This document shows positions 43,467-52,983 of a DNA stretch of 64,000 nucleotides, one piece after another (position 1 is the first letter of the stretch; every line of letters starts with the position of its first letter). This stretch comes from 34-65-8 sp963529855 (GTDB taxonomy: Bacteria; Pseudomonadota; Alphaproteobacteria; Sphingomonadales; Sphingomonadaceae), in assembly GCA_963529855.1 (NCBI GenBank), contig CAURZK010000002.1, forward strand, positions 540,856-604,855, written 5' to 3'. Both the position numbers and the translations under genes were made by a program. Under the pieces are notes generated by a model. It had not been told where the DNA came from and searched no databases. It worked only from the letters and a program-made list of their open reading frames with translations.

Positions 43467-44603
43467 TCACCATTCCGCGAAACTCCCATCCGCGTGGCGC
43501 CAGATCGGGTTGCGCCAGCCATGACGTTCGCGATCGGCCGCGCGCACGGCTGCTTCGTCGATATCGACGCCCAGCCCCGCGCCCAGGGGGATCGGCAGAT
43601 TGCCATCAACCGGCGTCAGTACGTCCGGCGTCGTGCAGAAACTGAACAGATCGTGCCCCTGGTTATAGTGGATGCCCAGCGACATTTCCTGGATGACAAG
43701 GTTCGGCGTGCACGCAGCCAGTTGCAGGCAGGATGCCAGGGCCAACGGCCCGATCGGGCAATGCGGCGCAACCGCAACGTCGTAACTTTCCGCCATGGCA
43801 GCGATACGCCTGCATTCGGACAGGCCCCCTGCATGGCTGAGATCCGGCTGAATGATGTCCACCGCCCCGCTTGCCAGAAACGGCTTGAAGTCCCAGCGCG
43901 AATAGAGCCGCTCGCCAAACGCGATCGGGATGCTGACGAGGTTTGCCAGCTGCAGCAGGGCTTCGGGATTCTCCGACAGGATCGGCTCTTCGATAAACAG
44001 CAGGCCGAGCGGCTCGAGGATCCGGGCCAGTTGTTTCGCCATCGGACGGTGGACGCGGCCATGAAAATCGAGCCCGACGTCCATCCCCTCGTCTTGCGCT
44101 GCCTTGACCCTATCGACCACGTCATCGAGCTTGGGAGCGATGAGATAATCGATTTCGGCTGTCGCGTTCATCTTGACGGCAGTGAAGCCCTGTTCCCGCC
44201 GGGCTCGCGCGGCCGCGGCGATGTCGTCAGGGCGGTCGCCGCCGATCCACGCGTAAGCCCGGATGGAATCGCGCACCTTTCCGCCCAGCATTTCCCACGC
44301 CGGTATGCCGTAATGTCGCCCCTTCAGATCCCACAGCGCCTGGTCCAGGCCGGAAAGCGCCGACATCAGCACCGGGCCGCCTCGATAGAACCCGCCGCGA
44401 TAGCCGACCTGCCAGATGTCCTCGATCCGGCGCGGGTCGGCGCCGATGAAGCGATCGCGAAAAGCGTCGAACACGCCGGTGACGGCCTCGGCATGGCCTT
44501 CGAGGCTGGCCTCACCCCAACCCACCGACCCATCATCCGCTTCCACGCGGACGAACACCCAGCGGGGTGGAACCTGAAACGTCTCTATCCGGGCGATTTT
44601 CAT
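43467..44603 (-). CDS. dgoD: D-galactonate dehydratase
   Basis: Enolase-superfamily enzyme dehydrating D-galactonate to 2-keto-3-deoxygalactonate. 378 residues from the ATG at 44603. Resemblance to E. coli DgoD, from memory, is strong: DFHGRVHRPMA with the metal Asp and catalytic His, FIEEP, GERLYSRWDFK, QPDLSHAGGLSE, APHCPIGPLALAS and the C-terminal GWRNPIWRHADGSFAEW. This match fixes the pathway as galactonate rather than arabonate. It diverges from dgoKA across a perfect 13-bp palindrome. Confidence 0.95.
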   Translation of the reverse strand: MKIARIETFQVPPRWVFVRVEADDGSVGWGEASLEGHAEAVTGVFDAFRDRFIGADPRRIEDIWQVGYRGGFYRGGPVLMSALSGLDQALWDLKGRHYGIPAWEMLGGKVRDSIRAYAWIGGDRPDDIAAAARARREQGFTAVKMNATAEIDYLIAPKLDDVVDRVKAAQDEGMDVGLDFHGRVHRPMAKQLARILEPLGLLFIEEPILSENPEALLQLANLVSIPIAFGERLYSRWDFKPFLASGAVDIIQPDLSHAGGLSECRRIAAMAESYDVAVAPHCPIGPLALASCLQLAACTPNLVIQEMSLGIHYNQGHDLFSFCTTPDVLTPVDGNLPIPLGAGLGVDIDEAAVRAADRERHGWRNPIWRHADGSFAEW

Positions 44604-44634
44604 GCTCGATCCCTGCTTTCGATCATTCTGCACA

Positions 44635-44647
44635 TTTATATTATAAA
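44635..44647. promoter_or_regulatory. Perfect palindrome TTTATATTATAAA between dgoD and dgoK
   Basis: 13-bp perfect palindrome in the 95-nt divergent gap between dgoD (start 44603) and dgoK (start 44699). It contains the TTAT-N3-ATAA element at 44636-44646 and is the best copy in the locus. Confidence 0.6.
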
Positions 44648-44698
44648 ATGCGTCAAGCAAGGCTAAAGCCGGATTCGGCAGTATGGCGAAGGCGGGCG

Positions 44699-45577
44699 AT
44701 GGACTGGAACAATGGATATATCGCGGTCGATTGGGGCACTACCAATCGCCGCGCCTACTTGGTCGATCGTGGCCATATTACCGGTTCAATCGAGGATGAG
44801 CGCGGCATATTGGCGATGACCCAATCGGACTTTGCCAACTCGGTCGCCGAACTGCGCGCAGTGTTTGGCGACCGGCCGATGCTGCTTGCCGGAATGGTCG
44901 GATCGAATCGCGGCTGGCGCGAGACGCCTTATGTCCCCTGCCCTGCAAACGTAGCAACCATTGGCCGCGGAATTGGCTGGATCGACGCAGGACGGACGGG
45001 GATCGTGCCCGGCGTCGCCCAGCTCGGTGGCCGACCGGACGTCATGCGCGGCGAGGAAACCCAGGCAATCGGGGCTGCAACCCTCAGCCCTGCCGACAAC
45101 GACGGCCTGTTCTGTCATCCGGGCACGCATTCGAAGTGGGTGACCATGGACGGTGGAACAATCGCTTCATTGCGTACCGCCATGACGGGAGAGCTGTTCG
45201 CCCTCATCAGCCAGCGCAGTATCCTCGCAGATCAGCTGGGGGGCCGCGCTCACGCAAATACCGATTTCCGTGCCGCAGCGCGCCGCGGGCTGGAGGGCGC
45301 GGATCCGGGTTCCGAGCTGTTCGTCATCCGGGCCAGAGCCCTGCTCGGGCAAGGCGAGCTCGACGCGCCGTCCTATGCCAGCGGTTTGCTGATAGGTGCG
45401 GAACTGCGCGCCGCACTGGCCACCGCGCCTGATCGAAGCGTCACCATCGTCGGCCGAACCGATCTGTGCGATCTTTATTCTGCCGCGCTCGAAGAGGCCG
45501 GACGCCGTTCGCATTGCATCGACGGCACCGACGCATTTCTCGCCGGGATAGCGGCAATAGTGGAGACTTTTGCATGA
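44699..45577 (+). CDS. dgoK: 2-keto-3-deoxygalactonokinase
   Basis: Phosphorylates 2-keto-3-deoxygalactonate. 292 residues from the ATG at 44699, equal to the E. coli enzyme. ATP-binding IAVDWGTTNRRAYLVD at the N-terminus, MLLAGMVGSNRGW, GEETQAIGA, FCHPGTHSKWV and GELFALIS are the family pattern. The longer open frame upstream overlaps dgoD and the operator, so it is not used. Overlaps dgoA by 4 nt (ATGA). Confidence 0.94.
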   Translation: MDWNNGYIAVDWGTTNRRAYLVDRGHITGSIEDERGILAMTQSDFANSVAELRAVFGDRPMLLAGMVGSNRGWRETPYVPCPANVATIGRGIGWIDAGRTGIVPGVAQLGGRPDVMRGEETQAIGAATLSPADNDGLFCHPGTHSKWVTMDGGTIASLRTAMTGELFALISQRSILADQLGGRAHANTDFRAAARRGLEGADPGSELFVIRARALLGQGELDAPSYASGLLIGAELRAALATAPDRSVTIVGRTDLCDLYSAALEEAGRRSHCIDGTDAFLAGIAAIVETFA

Positions 45578-46209
45578 CTGCCGTGTCGAACTTCACCCTT
45601 CACCTCGCCGCCTGCCCCCTGATTGCGATTATCCGGGGCGTTTCCCCGGAAGAAGCCGAAGCTGTCGGCGGCGCGCTCATCGAAGCCGGATTTCGCGTCG
45701 TGGAAGTTCCTCTCAATTCTCCCCGCCCGTTGGACAGCATCGAGCGTCTGGCGCGAAGGTTCGGTGACGACGCAATGATCGGGGCCGGCACCGTACTCGA
45801 TCCAGGCGATGTCGGCCGGATTGCCAGCGCCGGGGGCCAGCTCATCGTTTCGCCCAACACCGATCCGGGCGTCATTGCAGAAACGACTGGCAAGGGGCTT
45901 GTTTCGGCGCCCGGCTATTTCACTCCGACAGAAGCGTTTGCGGCGATCGGCGCTGGTGCACATGCACTGAAGCTGTTCCCCGCCGAAGCTGCTACGCCCG
46001 CCGTGGTCAAGGCTCATCGTGCGGTCTTGCCGCCCGCCGTGCCGCTGCTGGTGGTGGGCGGCATCACGCCCGGCCATATGCACGATTACCTCGCCGCCGG
46101 GGCAAGCGGGTTCGGCCTTGGTGGAGCGCTGTATCGCCCCGGTATGGAAATAGCCGAAATCGAAGAGCGCGCCCGCGCCTTCGTGACTGCTCTGGCCAGC
46201 CGGAACTGA
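45574..46209 (+). CDS. dgoA: 2-dehydro-3-deoxy-6-phosphogalactonate aldolase
   Basis: Splits KDPGal into pyruvate and glyceraldehyde-3-phosphate. 211 residues. Schiff-base Lys133 in HALKLFPAEA; PLIAIIRGVSPEEA, GAGTVLDPGDV and GGITPGHMHDYLAAGASGFG match the KDPG/KDPGal aldolase family, and the neighbours decide for KDPGal. Start overlaps the kinase stop. Together with DgoD and DgoK it completes the lower De Ley-Doudoroff pathway. Confidence 0.94.
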   Translation: MTAVSNFTLHLAACPLIAIIRGVSPEEAEAVGGALIEAGFRVVEVPLNSPRPLDSIERLARRFGDDAMIGAGTVLDPGDVGRIASAGGQLIVSPNTDPGVIAETTGKGLVSAPGYFTPTEAFAAIGAGAHALKLFPAEAATPAVVKAHRAVLPPAVPLLVVGGITPGHMHDYLAAGASGFGLGGALYRPGMEIAEIEERARAFVTALASRN

Positions 46210-46212
46210 TCG

Positions 46213-47133
46213 ATGACCACGCGCATCGCCATCGTCGGTTTCGGCAAGATCGCCCGCGATCAGCACTTGCCCGCCATCGCCGCCGATCCGCGGTTCGCGT
46301 TGACAGCGATCGTCAGCACCCACGGGCATCCGGAGCAGGCAGTGCCTGCCTTCGCAACGATGGCAGACATGTTGCAGGCCATGCGCGATGAAGTGGACGC
46401 AGTGGCGATCTGCACCCCGCCCGACGTGCGCCCTGCGATCGCCAGGCAAGCAATCGAAGCAGGCCTCCATGTGCTTTTGGAAAAGCCACCGGCGGCGACC
46501 CTTGGCGAACTGGACCGGATGATCGGCGCGGCAGGCCGCGCGGGCACGGCGCTGTTCGCGGCATGGCATTCGCAATTTGCACCCGCGGTGCCGCGCGCGA
46601 AAGAGCTGCTGGCGTCAGACGGGATCGCAAACCTCAGGATTTCCTGGCTGGAGGATGTTCGCAAATGGCACCCCGGCCAGGAATGGATCTGGGCGCCGGG
46701 TGGATTCGGCGTCTTCGATCCGGGCATCAATGCGCTGTCGATTGCAACCGCCATTCTGCCGGAACCCTTGCTGGTGCAGCATGCGCGGCTGTCGGTGCCA
46801 TCCAATCGCCAGGCCCCGATTGCTGCAGACATCACCTTTCACGGTGACGACCGAAACGCGGTTTTCGACTGGCGCTATAGTGATGGCGAACGCTGGGACA
46901 TTCGGATCGAAACCACCGCCGGGCACATTCTGGAGATCGCTGGCGGCGGGGCCAGGCTGGCGGTGAATGGGGCGTGGCAGGACTTGCCAGCGCACGGGGA
47001 GTACCCCGCCCTGTACGACCGGTTCGCGCGCGCGATTTCCAGCAACGAAATCGCAATCGATCGCGAGCCTTTGCGCATTGTGGCCGACGCATTTCTCCTG
47101 GCCCGGCGGGAAACCGTCGAAGCTTTCGAATAA
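46213..47133 (+). CDS. D-galactose 1-dehydrogenase (Gfo/Idh/MocA family)
   Basis: NAD(P)-dependent sugar dehydrogenase of 306 residues, the length of Pseudomonas galactose 1-dehydrogenase. Rossmann motif IAIVGFGKIARDQHLPAI, the EKPPAATLGEL catalytic lysine loop and WHSQFAPAVPRAK. Oxidises D-galactose to the lactone; closely related enzymes also take L-arabinose, so both substrates are possible. The surrounding DgoDKA and lactonase genes favour galactose. It follows dgoA by 3 nt in the same operon. Confidence 0.85.
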   Translation: MTTRIAIVGFGKIARDQHLPAIAADPRFALTAIVSTHGHPEQAVPAFATMADMLQAMRDEVDAVAICTPPDVRPAIARQAIEAGLHVLLEKPPAATLGELDRMIGAAGRAGTALFAAWHSQFAPAVPRAKELLASDGIANLRISWLEDVRKWHPGQEWIWAPGGFGVFDPGINALSIATAILPEPLLVQHARLSVPSNRQAPIAADITFHGDDRNAVFDWRYSDGERWDIRIETTAGHILEIAGGGARLAVNGAWQDLPAHGEYPALYDRFARAISSNEIAIDREPLRIVADAFLLARRETVEAFE

Positions 47134-47206
47134 GTCGGTGGGCGAGCGACAATGCCCGTTGATCGCTGCTGCCCGTCACTGACATAAGTGTAGAACGGCG
47201 ATTTTT

Positions 47207-47938
47207 ATGCGGAGCGAAGCGATTACACAGTTGGGCGAACCACGCGGCGCAGGGCGCAATCTCACCTACGGCCTGCTCGAGGTTCTTGGACGGGCGATTG
47301 TAACCGGCCGCTATGACGACGCGCCATTTCCGACCGAAGCAGAGCTTGCCAAACACAATGCCGTCAGCCGTTCGGTTACGCGGGAAGCCGTGAAGATGCT
47401 GACGGCCAAGGGCTTGCTTACGGCCCGGCCGCGCAAGGGGACGACGGTACAACCGCCGGAATTCTGGAACCTGTTCGACCCGGACGTGCTGCGCTGGTTG
47501 CTGGAACGCAAGTTCTCGCTCGAATTGCTGCGTCACTTCACGGAACTGCGCATTGCCATTGAACCGGCCGGTGCAGCCTTGGCCGCGGCTGCCGCCAATG
47601 ATCATACCATCGCGCAGATCGAGGCGGGGTTTGCCCGCATGGTGGCCGCCGAGGCTGGCGATGACGATCCGCTGGAAGCGGACATCGCGTTTCACATCGC
47701 CGTGCTGGAAGCGTCGCAGAACCCGTTTTACCAGCAGTTTCGCGATCTGGTGACGACAGCGCTCAGAACCTCGATCAGGTTCACCAATCGCTTCAAGGGA
47801 CGAACGGCCAGCCTGCCCCAGCACCACGACGTGCTGGAGGCCATCCAGCGCCGACAGCCGGATCAGGCACGCGCCGCGATGGCTGTGCTGATTGCCGACG
47901 TCATGTCGCTGATCGACGCCGCGGAACGGGGGAACTGA
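47207..47938 (+). CDS. GntR/FadR-family regulator of the galactose locus (DgoR-like)
   Basis: 243 residues: winged helix-turn-helix about 20-88 (PTEAELAKHNAVSRSVTREAVKMLTAKG, of which VSRSVTREAVKML is the recognition region) and FCD domain about 100-235 with ADIAFHIAVLEAS and QHHDVLEAI carrying metal ligands. The linker WNLFDPDVLRWLLE resembles that of E. coli DgoR, which senses galactonate. It is the likely binder of the five TTRT-N3-AYAA elements in this locus. Downstream lactonase starts one base after its stop. Confidence 0.86.
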   Translation: MRSEAITQLGEPRGAGRNLTYGLLEVLGRAIVTGRYDDAPFPTEAELAKHNAVSRSVTREAVKMLTAKGLLTARPRKGTTVQPPEFWNLFDPDVLRWLLERKFSLELLRHFTELRIAIEPAGAALAAAAANDHTIAQIEAGFARMVAAEAGDDDPLEADIAFHIAVLEASQNPFYQQFRDLVTTALRTSIRFTNRFKGRTASLPQHHDVLEAIQRRQPDQARAAMAVLIADVMSLIDAAERGN

Positions 47939-47939
47939 C

Positions 47940-48794
47940 GTGGAATGCCTTGCGCAGGTTGACGCCATTCTGGGCGAAGGTCCCGTGTGGGTCGTGCGGG
48001 AGCAAGCCGTTTACTGGGTGGATATTCCCGAACGGCGCCTGTTCCGGTGGTCTGAGGATGACGGCGTGCGCGTGATTCAGCCTGGCGCGCACATCTGTTC
48101 CCTGCTTCCGCGCAAGGGGGGTGGGTTCATCGGCGGCGGCTATGACGGGTTTCTGTCGGTCGCTGCCGACTGGTCGATCGAGCCGATCGGCAATCCCGAG
48201 CCGGATCGCCCCTATAACCGCTTCAACGACGGGAAAATCGATCGCGCAGGCCGGTTGTGGGCCGGAACAATGGATCGGCGCGAACAGGACGCGAGCGGCG
48301 CCCTGTACCGGCTCGACCCTGACCTGCGCTGGCATTGCATCGACAGCGGATACCGCGTGACAAATGGTCCGGCCTTCAGTCTCGACGGGCGAACGCTGTA
48401 CCACACCGACTCGGCGCTCCAGCGCATTTATGCCTTCGACCTTGACGAACATGGCGCCGCTTCGGGCCGCAGGATATTCGCGCAGTTCGGCGATGGAGAC
48501 GGATATCCCGACGGCATGACAGTCGATGCAGAAGGTTGCCTGTGGATCGCTTTCTGGGACGGCTGGTGCCTGCGCCGCCTCTCGCCCGACGGAGAGCGGC
48601 TCGCTGAAATCGCCCTCCCCGTCCAGCGGCCGACGAGCTGCACGTTCGGCGGGCGGAACCTCGACCAGTTGTTCGTGACATCCGCCCGGCGCGATCTGAC
48701 GGATACTGAATTAACACGGCAGCCCTGGGCTGGCGGGCTGATCAGGCTCGACCCCGGGGTTCGGGGGATGGCCGAGCAGGAATTCGCGGGTTGA
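47940..48794 (+). CDS. SMP-30/gluconolactonase-family sugar lactonase
   Basis: Six-bladed propeller lactonase of 284 residues with a GTG start one base after the regulator's stop. Metal ligands are visible: Glu in LGEGPVW, Asn in VTNGPAFSLDG, Asp in YPDGMTVDAEG, with RFNDGKIDRAGRLWAGTMD lining the site. It probably opens galactono-1,4- or 1,5-lactone to galactonate, the step between the dehydrogenase and DgoD. Its stop abuts the convergent binding-protein gene. Confidence 0.88.
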   Translation: MECLAQVDAILGEGPVWVVREQAVYWVDIPERRLFRWSEDDGVRVIQPGAHICSLLPRKGGGFIGGGYDGFLSVAADWSIEPIGNPEPDRPYNRFNDGKIDRAGRLWAGTMDRREQDASGALYRLDPDLRWHCIDSGYRVTNGPAFSLDGRTLYHTDSALQRIYAFDLDEHGAASGRRIFAQFGDGDGYPDGMTVDAEGCLWIAFWDGWCLRRLSPDGERLAEIALPVQRPTSCTFGGRNLDQLFVTSARRDLTDTELTRQPWAGGLIRLDPGVRGMAEQEFAG

Positions 48795-50105
48795 TCAGCT
48801 TCGCGGTAGCTGCGCCAGCAGTTCGTTGACCCGCCGTTCCGCATCGCGAAGCGACTTACCAATCGGCTTAGCCCCCGTCACCGCCGCCTGCAGCTCTTCG
48901 CCCACTACGCCCTGAATTGCCGACTGGCGCTGCACGTAGTCAGGCAGCTGCGCGCCGGTCTGCGCCATGGCCGCGATTTCGCTGCGATGGGGGAGCGCGC
49001 GAAAGTCAGGCTGATCGAGAACAGAGGTAAATGCGGGCAGATGTCCGGTTCGGGTCCAGTGATAGTTGTTATCGGCCATAAACCGCAGAAATCGAGCTAT
49101 ACCGGCGCGTTCGGCGGGTGAGCGTTCCGCACGCGGTACGATCCAGGCGTGCCCATCGACGAATGCAGCGTCGCGGCCCCACAGCCGTGGGAACGGCACG
49201 ACGGCATATGCGCCGTCCAGCGGCCGCCCTGCATTGCCAGCTTCCTCATCATAGGGGCCGATCATCCAGGTCCCGGTCGGGAATATCCCGCCCTCGCCAT
49301 TCATGAACGCGGCCGTCGCGGCGGGAAAGTCCTGGTTCCGCGTCGACAGCGCTTCTTCATTGAGTGTCCGGTAAAGCGCCACGATCCGGCGCGCTTCCGG
49401 CGTATCGAGGTTGATGTGCCGCTCATCGGGGAAGATCTCGGCACCTTGCGCCAGCAGGTAGGTATAGAGGTTGGCAACGAGATAATCGGGCGCGTTCACT
49501 TGCGCCTGGATCAGATACGGGCGGCCGGTCGCCCGTTTGAACTGCCGCGCGTGGGCAAGCAGTTCTTCGGGCGAGGATGGCAGGATCGGCCGATCGCCGT
49601 TCATCAGCCCCGCCTCACGCATCAGCCGCGTATTGATGTGCCACAGCCGACCGATGGTGTCCCACGGCAACCCGTATATCTGCCCGTCCTTGACCACCCC
49701 GCTGCGTGCCGCCGCGGTCATGTTGGCGGCATCGATCCCTGCCTTTGCAATCAGGTCATCCATCGGCTGGAGCAGGCCGCGCTGCTGATAATCCGAAATG
49801 ACCGACTGATGCGCTGTGACCAGGTCAGGCGGGTCGCCCGCAGCGATCTGCGATGACAGTTGCGGGTACCCGGGCCATGCAACGACATTGACCGCAATAT
49901 CGAGATCCGGATTCTCCGCCTCGAACCGGTTGATCAGCGTGGTCAGGATACCGCATTCGCTGTCAGCGGCGGCCACGTCGATGGTCTGCCCGAACTGCGC
50001 GCCGCATTCTCCGAAGAAGCGCTGGATTACGATCTCGGTGCGATTGTCGGACCGGCATCCGGCCAGCAGTGCCAGCGATGCCGCGAGTATGCCCCAGCGC
50101 CTCAT
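48795..50105 (-). CDS. Sugar ABC transporter substrate-binding lipoprotein
   Basis: Family 1 extracellular solute-binding protein, 436 residues from the ATG at 50105 (ATGA overlap with the upstream permease). Signal MRRWGILAASLALLAGCRSD with lipobox LAGC. Segments typical of the family: RFEAENPDLDIAVNVVAWPG, GDPPDLVTAH, GLPWDTIGRLWHINTRLMRE, and FMNGEGGIFPTGTWM. Delivers an oligo- or monosaccharide to the two permeases. Last gene of a four-gene ABC operon. Confidence 0.9.
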   Translation of the reverse strand: MRRWGILAASLALLAGCRSDNRTEIVIQRFFGECGAQFGQTIDVAAADSECGILTTLINRFEAENPDLDIAVNVVAWPGYPQLSSQIAAGDPPDLVTAHQSVISDYQQRGLLQPMDDLIAKAGIDAANMTAAARSGVVKDGQIYGLPWDTIGRLWHINTRLMREAGLMNGDRPILPSSPEELLAHARQFKRATGRPYLIQAQVNAPDYLVANLYTYLLAQGAEIFPDERHINLDTPEARRIVALYRTLNEEALSTRNQDFPAATAAFMNGEGGIFPTGTWMIGPYDEEAGNAGRPLDGAYAVVPFPRLWGRDAAFVDGHAWIVPRAERSPAERAGIARFLRFMADNNYHWTRTGHLPAFTSVLDQPDFRALPHRSEIAAMAQTGAQLPDYVQRQSAIQGVVGEELQAAVTGAKPIGKSLRDAERRVNELLAQLPRS

Positions 50106-50938
50106 TTCACAGCGGTCCCGGCCATGGCGCGCACGATCTGTTTCTGGAAGATGATGTAGACGATGAGGATCGGGACCGAGGCGAATACCGCCTGGGCCAT
50201 CAGGAAGCCAAGTCCACTGGTCTGCGCATAGTTCATTTGCGCCGAGGCTAGCCCGACCGTGAGGGTGAACATATCGCTCCGCGTCGCGGAAATCAGCGGC
50301 CACCAGTATTCGTTCCACGAGGCGAGAAAAGTGAACACGCCCAACGTCGCCTGCGCCGGGATCGTCAGCGGCAGCAACACCTTCCAGAACAGTGCGAAGC
50401 GCGAGGCGCCATCGAGCAGCGCAGCCTCGTCCAGTTCGCGCGGGATGGCGCGGAAATACTGCGTCATGAAGAATACGCCGAACGGCGGCACGAGAGAGGG
50501 CAGGATCAACCCGTGATAACTGTTGTGGAGCCCAAGTTCGGCAAAGATCTGGTGCCGCGGCAGGATCACCGCCTGTTCGGGAATGGCAAGCCCGACCAGC
50601 ACGAATACGAACAGCGCCCGGCGAAACGGAAATTCCAGCCGTGCAAAACCATACCCGGCAAGCGAGCAGAGGACGAGCACGCCCACCGTGGTACCGAGTG
50701 AAACGACCAGGCTGTTGAGCAGCCAGCGCGCCACGGGCGATCCCACCAGGATCGCGCGATAGTTTTCCAGCGTATAGGGCCCGCCAAAGGCTGCGCCGCT
50801 GTCACGCAACAGTTCCGTATTGCTTTTGAGCGATAGCAGAAGCGTCCAGACCAGCGGTGCCACCATGATAGCCGCGCCGAGCAGCACGCCCGCCAGCGCC
50901 AGCGGTGACAGCTTGTCTCGGGAAGCCGGCACGTTCAT
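50102..50938 (-). CDS. Sugar ABC transporter permease (MalG type)
   Basis: 278-residue inner-membrane permease with about six helices. EAA loop DEAALLDGASRFALFWKVLLPL about 80 residues from the C-terminus. Start at 50938 forms an ATGA overlap with the upstream permease; the longer open frame is antisense noise. Belongs to the carbohydrate uptake transporter-1 type, which usually takes oligosaccharides. Confidence 0.9.
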   Translation of the reverse strand: MNVPASRDKLSPLALAGVLLGAAIMVAPLVWTLLLSLKSNTELLRDSGAAFGGPYTLENYRAILVGSPVARWLLNSLVVSLGTTVGVLVLCSLAGYGFARLEFPFRRALFVFVLVGLAIPEQAVILPRHQIFAELGLHNSYHGLILPSLVPPFGVFFMTQYFRAIPRELDEAALLDGASRFALFWKVLLPLTIPAQATLGVFTFLASWNEYWWPLISATRSDMFTLTVGLASAQMNYAQTSGLGFLMAQAVFASVPILIVYIIFQKQIVRAMAGTAVK

Positions 50939-51804
50939 GCGGCGCTCTCCTTGCGGGTCACCGTCCAGTACTGGACGAGGGTGATCGCGAGCACGAGGAG
51001 GAACAGGACTTCCGCCGCTGCCACGGCGTAACCGAGTTCCCACCTGCCGAAGGCCGCCTCGTAAATGAACAGCACGATCGGCCGGGACGCGCCGCTCGGC
51101 CCGCCCTGGGTCAGCAATTGGGCCTGGCCGAATATCTGCAGGTGAGCTGCGGTTTGCAGCATGACCACCAGCAGCACGGTCCGCTTGAGCGAGGGCAAGG
51201 TAATGCGCCGGAACGTGGTCCACCGCCCCGCCCGGTCGAGCGCGGCAGCTTCGTAAATGTCACCCGGTATCTGCTGAAGGCCAGCGAGAAAGAGCATCAG
51301 CGGCAAGCCGAGCGACCACCATACCGTGGTAATCGCCAGGGCCGAGAGCACGAGATCGGGATCACTGAGGAATGGTACCGGCTGAAGGCCAGCGCCCTGC
51401 AACAGCTCTGCAATCAGTCCGGCATCGGGGGTCAGGATAAACCGCCAGATGAGCGTGACGATCGTGACCGAAAGCACTGAGGACGAGAAGAATATCCCGC
51501 GAAAAATCGCCGCGCCCCGCGTGGCGCGATTGAGCGCGAGCGCCAGCAGCAGCGTCAGGATAGTGACCGTCGGCACGATCATCAGCGCCAGCTTGAACGT
51601 GTTGCCCAGTGCCTGGTGGAATACTGGGTCCGCCATCAGGCGGGTGTAGTATTCGAAGCCGACCCATTCGCGTGCGCCAAAAAGATCGGCCCGGTGTAGG
51701 CTGATATCGAACCCGAGCACCAACGGATAGACGAACAGGAACACGTAAAGCAGCAGGTACGGCCCGATAAAGGCATATCCTGCCAGCGGCCGGGTGCCAT
51801 TCAT
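50935..51804 (-). CDS. Sugar ABC transporter permease (MalF type)
   Basis: 289-residue permease with about six membrane helices beginning YAFIGPYLLLYVFLFVYPLV. EAA loop YEAAALDRAGRWTTFRRITL. It overlaps the ATPase gene upstream and the second permease downstream by 4 nt each, so the four transporter subunits are made from one coupled message. Confidence 0.9.
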   Translation of the reverse strand: MNGTRPLAGYAFIGPYLLLYVFLFVYPLVLGFDISLHRADLFGAREWVGFEYYTRLMADPVFHQALGNTFKLALMIVPTVTILTLLLALALNRATRGAAIFRGIFFSSSVLSVTIVTLIWRFILTPDAGLIAELLQGAGLQPVPFLSDPDLVLSALAITTVWWSLGLPLMLFLAGLQQIPGDIYEAAALDRAGRWTTFRRITLPSLKRTVLLVVMLQTAAHLQIFGQAQLLTQGGPSGASRPIVLFIYEAAFGRWELGYAVAAAEVLFLLVLAITLVQYWTVTRKESAA

Positions 51805-52904
51805 GCTGGCCGCACCGGATGAAACGCCGTGCCATCGGCATCAAACAGGTGAACCGCCGACGCATCGATCCGCAGACCGACCTTGTCGCCCATTCGAACA
51901 GTACTGTTTCCAGCATCCTGGGCGGTAATTTCGGTGCCGTCGGCCAAGACTGCATAGACGAGCGTGCGATCACCAAGCCGTTCAACCAGTTGCACTTCGC
52001 CATCCGTCGTGCCTGTGCCGACTGCGGTGACTGCAACGTTTTCGGGCCGCACGCCGATCTGCACCGCACCCTGCGTGGGGGAATCCGCCGTCGGCACCAT
52101 CGTCGTCAGGGTCGCCCCGTCGCCGAGCGCGATAGCGATCCTGCCATGCTCATCGCCCGTAATCCGTGCCGCAAGCAGGTTCATGGCGGGGGACCCGACA
52201 AATCGCGCGACGAAAGCATTGGCTGGCCGGTCGTAGACCTCCATCGGCGAACCGACCTGCTGAATGCGGCGGTCGTTCATGACGACGATCCGGTCCGCCA
52301 GCGTCATGGCTTCGGCCTGGTCGTGGGTCACCATGATGACCCCGGCATCGACCCTTTGTCGCAACTGCGCCAGTTCCACACGGGTCCTCGTCCGCAAGGC
52401 CGCATCAAGGTTGGAAAGCGGCTCGTCGAGGAGGAAAAGCTTGGGATTCTTGACGATCGCGCGCCCGATAGCGACGCGCTGCCGTTGACCGCCGGACATC
52501 TGACCCGGTTTCTTGTCCAGCTGTTCGGTGATTTCGAGCGCAGCGGCGGCTTGCATTATCCGCGCTTCGATCTCGTCTTTGGCGACACCCGCATTGCGCA
52601 GCCCGAATACCATGTTCTCGCGCACGGTCATGTGCGGGTAAAGCGCGTAATGCTGGAAGACCAAGGCGACATCCCGCCCGCCGGGCGGCAGCGTATCGAT
52701 CCGTCGTCCGTCCAGGATAACCTCGCCCGAATCCGCGGTTTCAAGCCCGGCGATGATCCGCAATAGCGTCGACTTCCCACTGCCCGATGGGCCGAGGAAG
52801 GCGATGAATTCCCGAGCATCCATCGACAGCGACACCCCGTCGAGGACGGATATGTTGCCGTAAGATTTGCGGATTTGTTGCAGTTCCAGGCTGGGCACCG
52901 GCAT
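51801..52904 (-). CDS. Sugar ABC transporter ATPase (UgpC/MalK type)
   Basis: 367 residues. Walker A GPSGSGKST, signature MSGGQRQRVAIGRAIV, Walker B LFLLDEPLSNLDAALR, switch His in MVTHDQAEAM, and a C-terminal TOBE region (about 235-365) as in MalK/UgpC. ATG at 52904 touches the GAGG sequence; the GTG at 52898 is better spaced from it, so the real start may be there. First gene of the importer operon, with a TTATCTTATAA element 8 bp upstream. Confidence 0.92.
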   Translation of the reverse strand: MPVPSLELQQIRKSYGNISVLDGVSLSMDAREFIAFLGPSGSGKSTLLRIIAGLETADSGEVILDGRRIDTLPPGGRDVALVFQHYALYPHMTVRENMVFGLRNAGVAKDEIEARIMQAAAALEITEQLDKKPGQMSGGQRQRVAIGRAIVKNPKLFLLDEPLSNLDAALRTRTRVELAQLRQRVDAGVIMVTHDQAEAMTLADRIVVMNDRRIQQVGSPMEVYDRPANAFVARFVGSPAMNLLAARITGDEHGRIAIALGDGATLTTMVPTADSPTQGAVQIGVRPENVAVTAVGTGTTDGEVQLVERLGDRTLVYAVLADGTEITAQDAGNSTVRMGDKVGLRIDASAVHLFDADGTAFHPVRPA

Positions 52905-52911
52905 CCTCAAT

Positions 52912-52922
52912 TTATCTTATAA
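52912..52922. promoter_or_regulatory. TTAT-CTT-ATAA inverted repeat at the ABC importer promoter
   Basis: TTATCTTATAA, 8 bp upstream of the ATPase start. Fourth copy of the locus-wide element. The 142-nt divergent gap to the GH43 gene also carries a TTGT-N3-ACAA variant at 52984. Confidence 0.55.
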
Positions 52923-52983
52923 TTTGCACTGTCAACGATGTGGCCGCACGTGTCAACGCCCGTCCGCTTATCGGTCCAATCAA

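Noticed and set aside
44567..44698. Upstream extension of dgoK
   Set aside because: It would overlap dgoD and the palindrome; the ATG at 44699 gives the usual kinase length.
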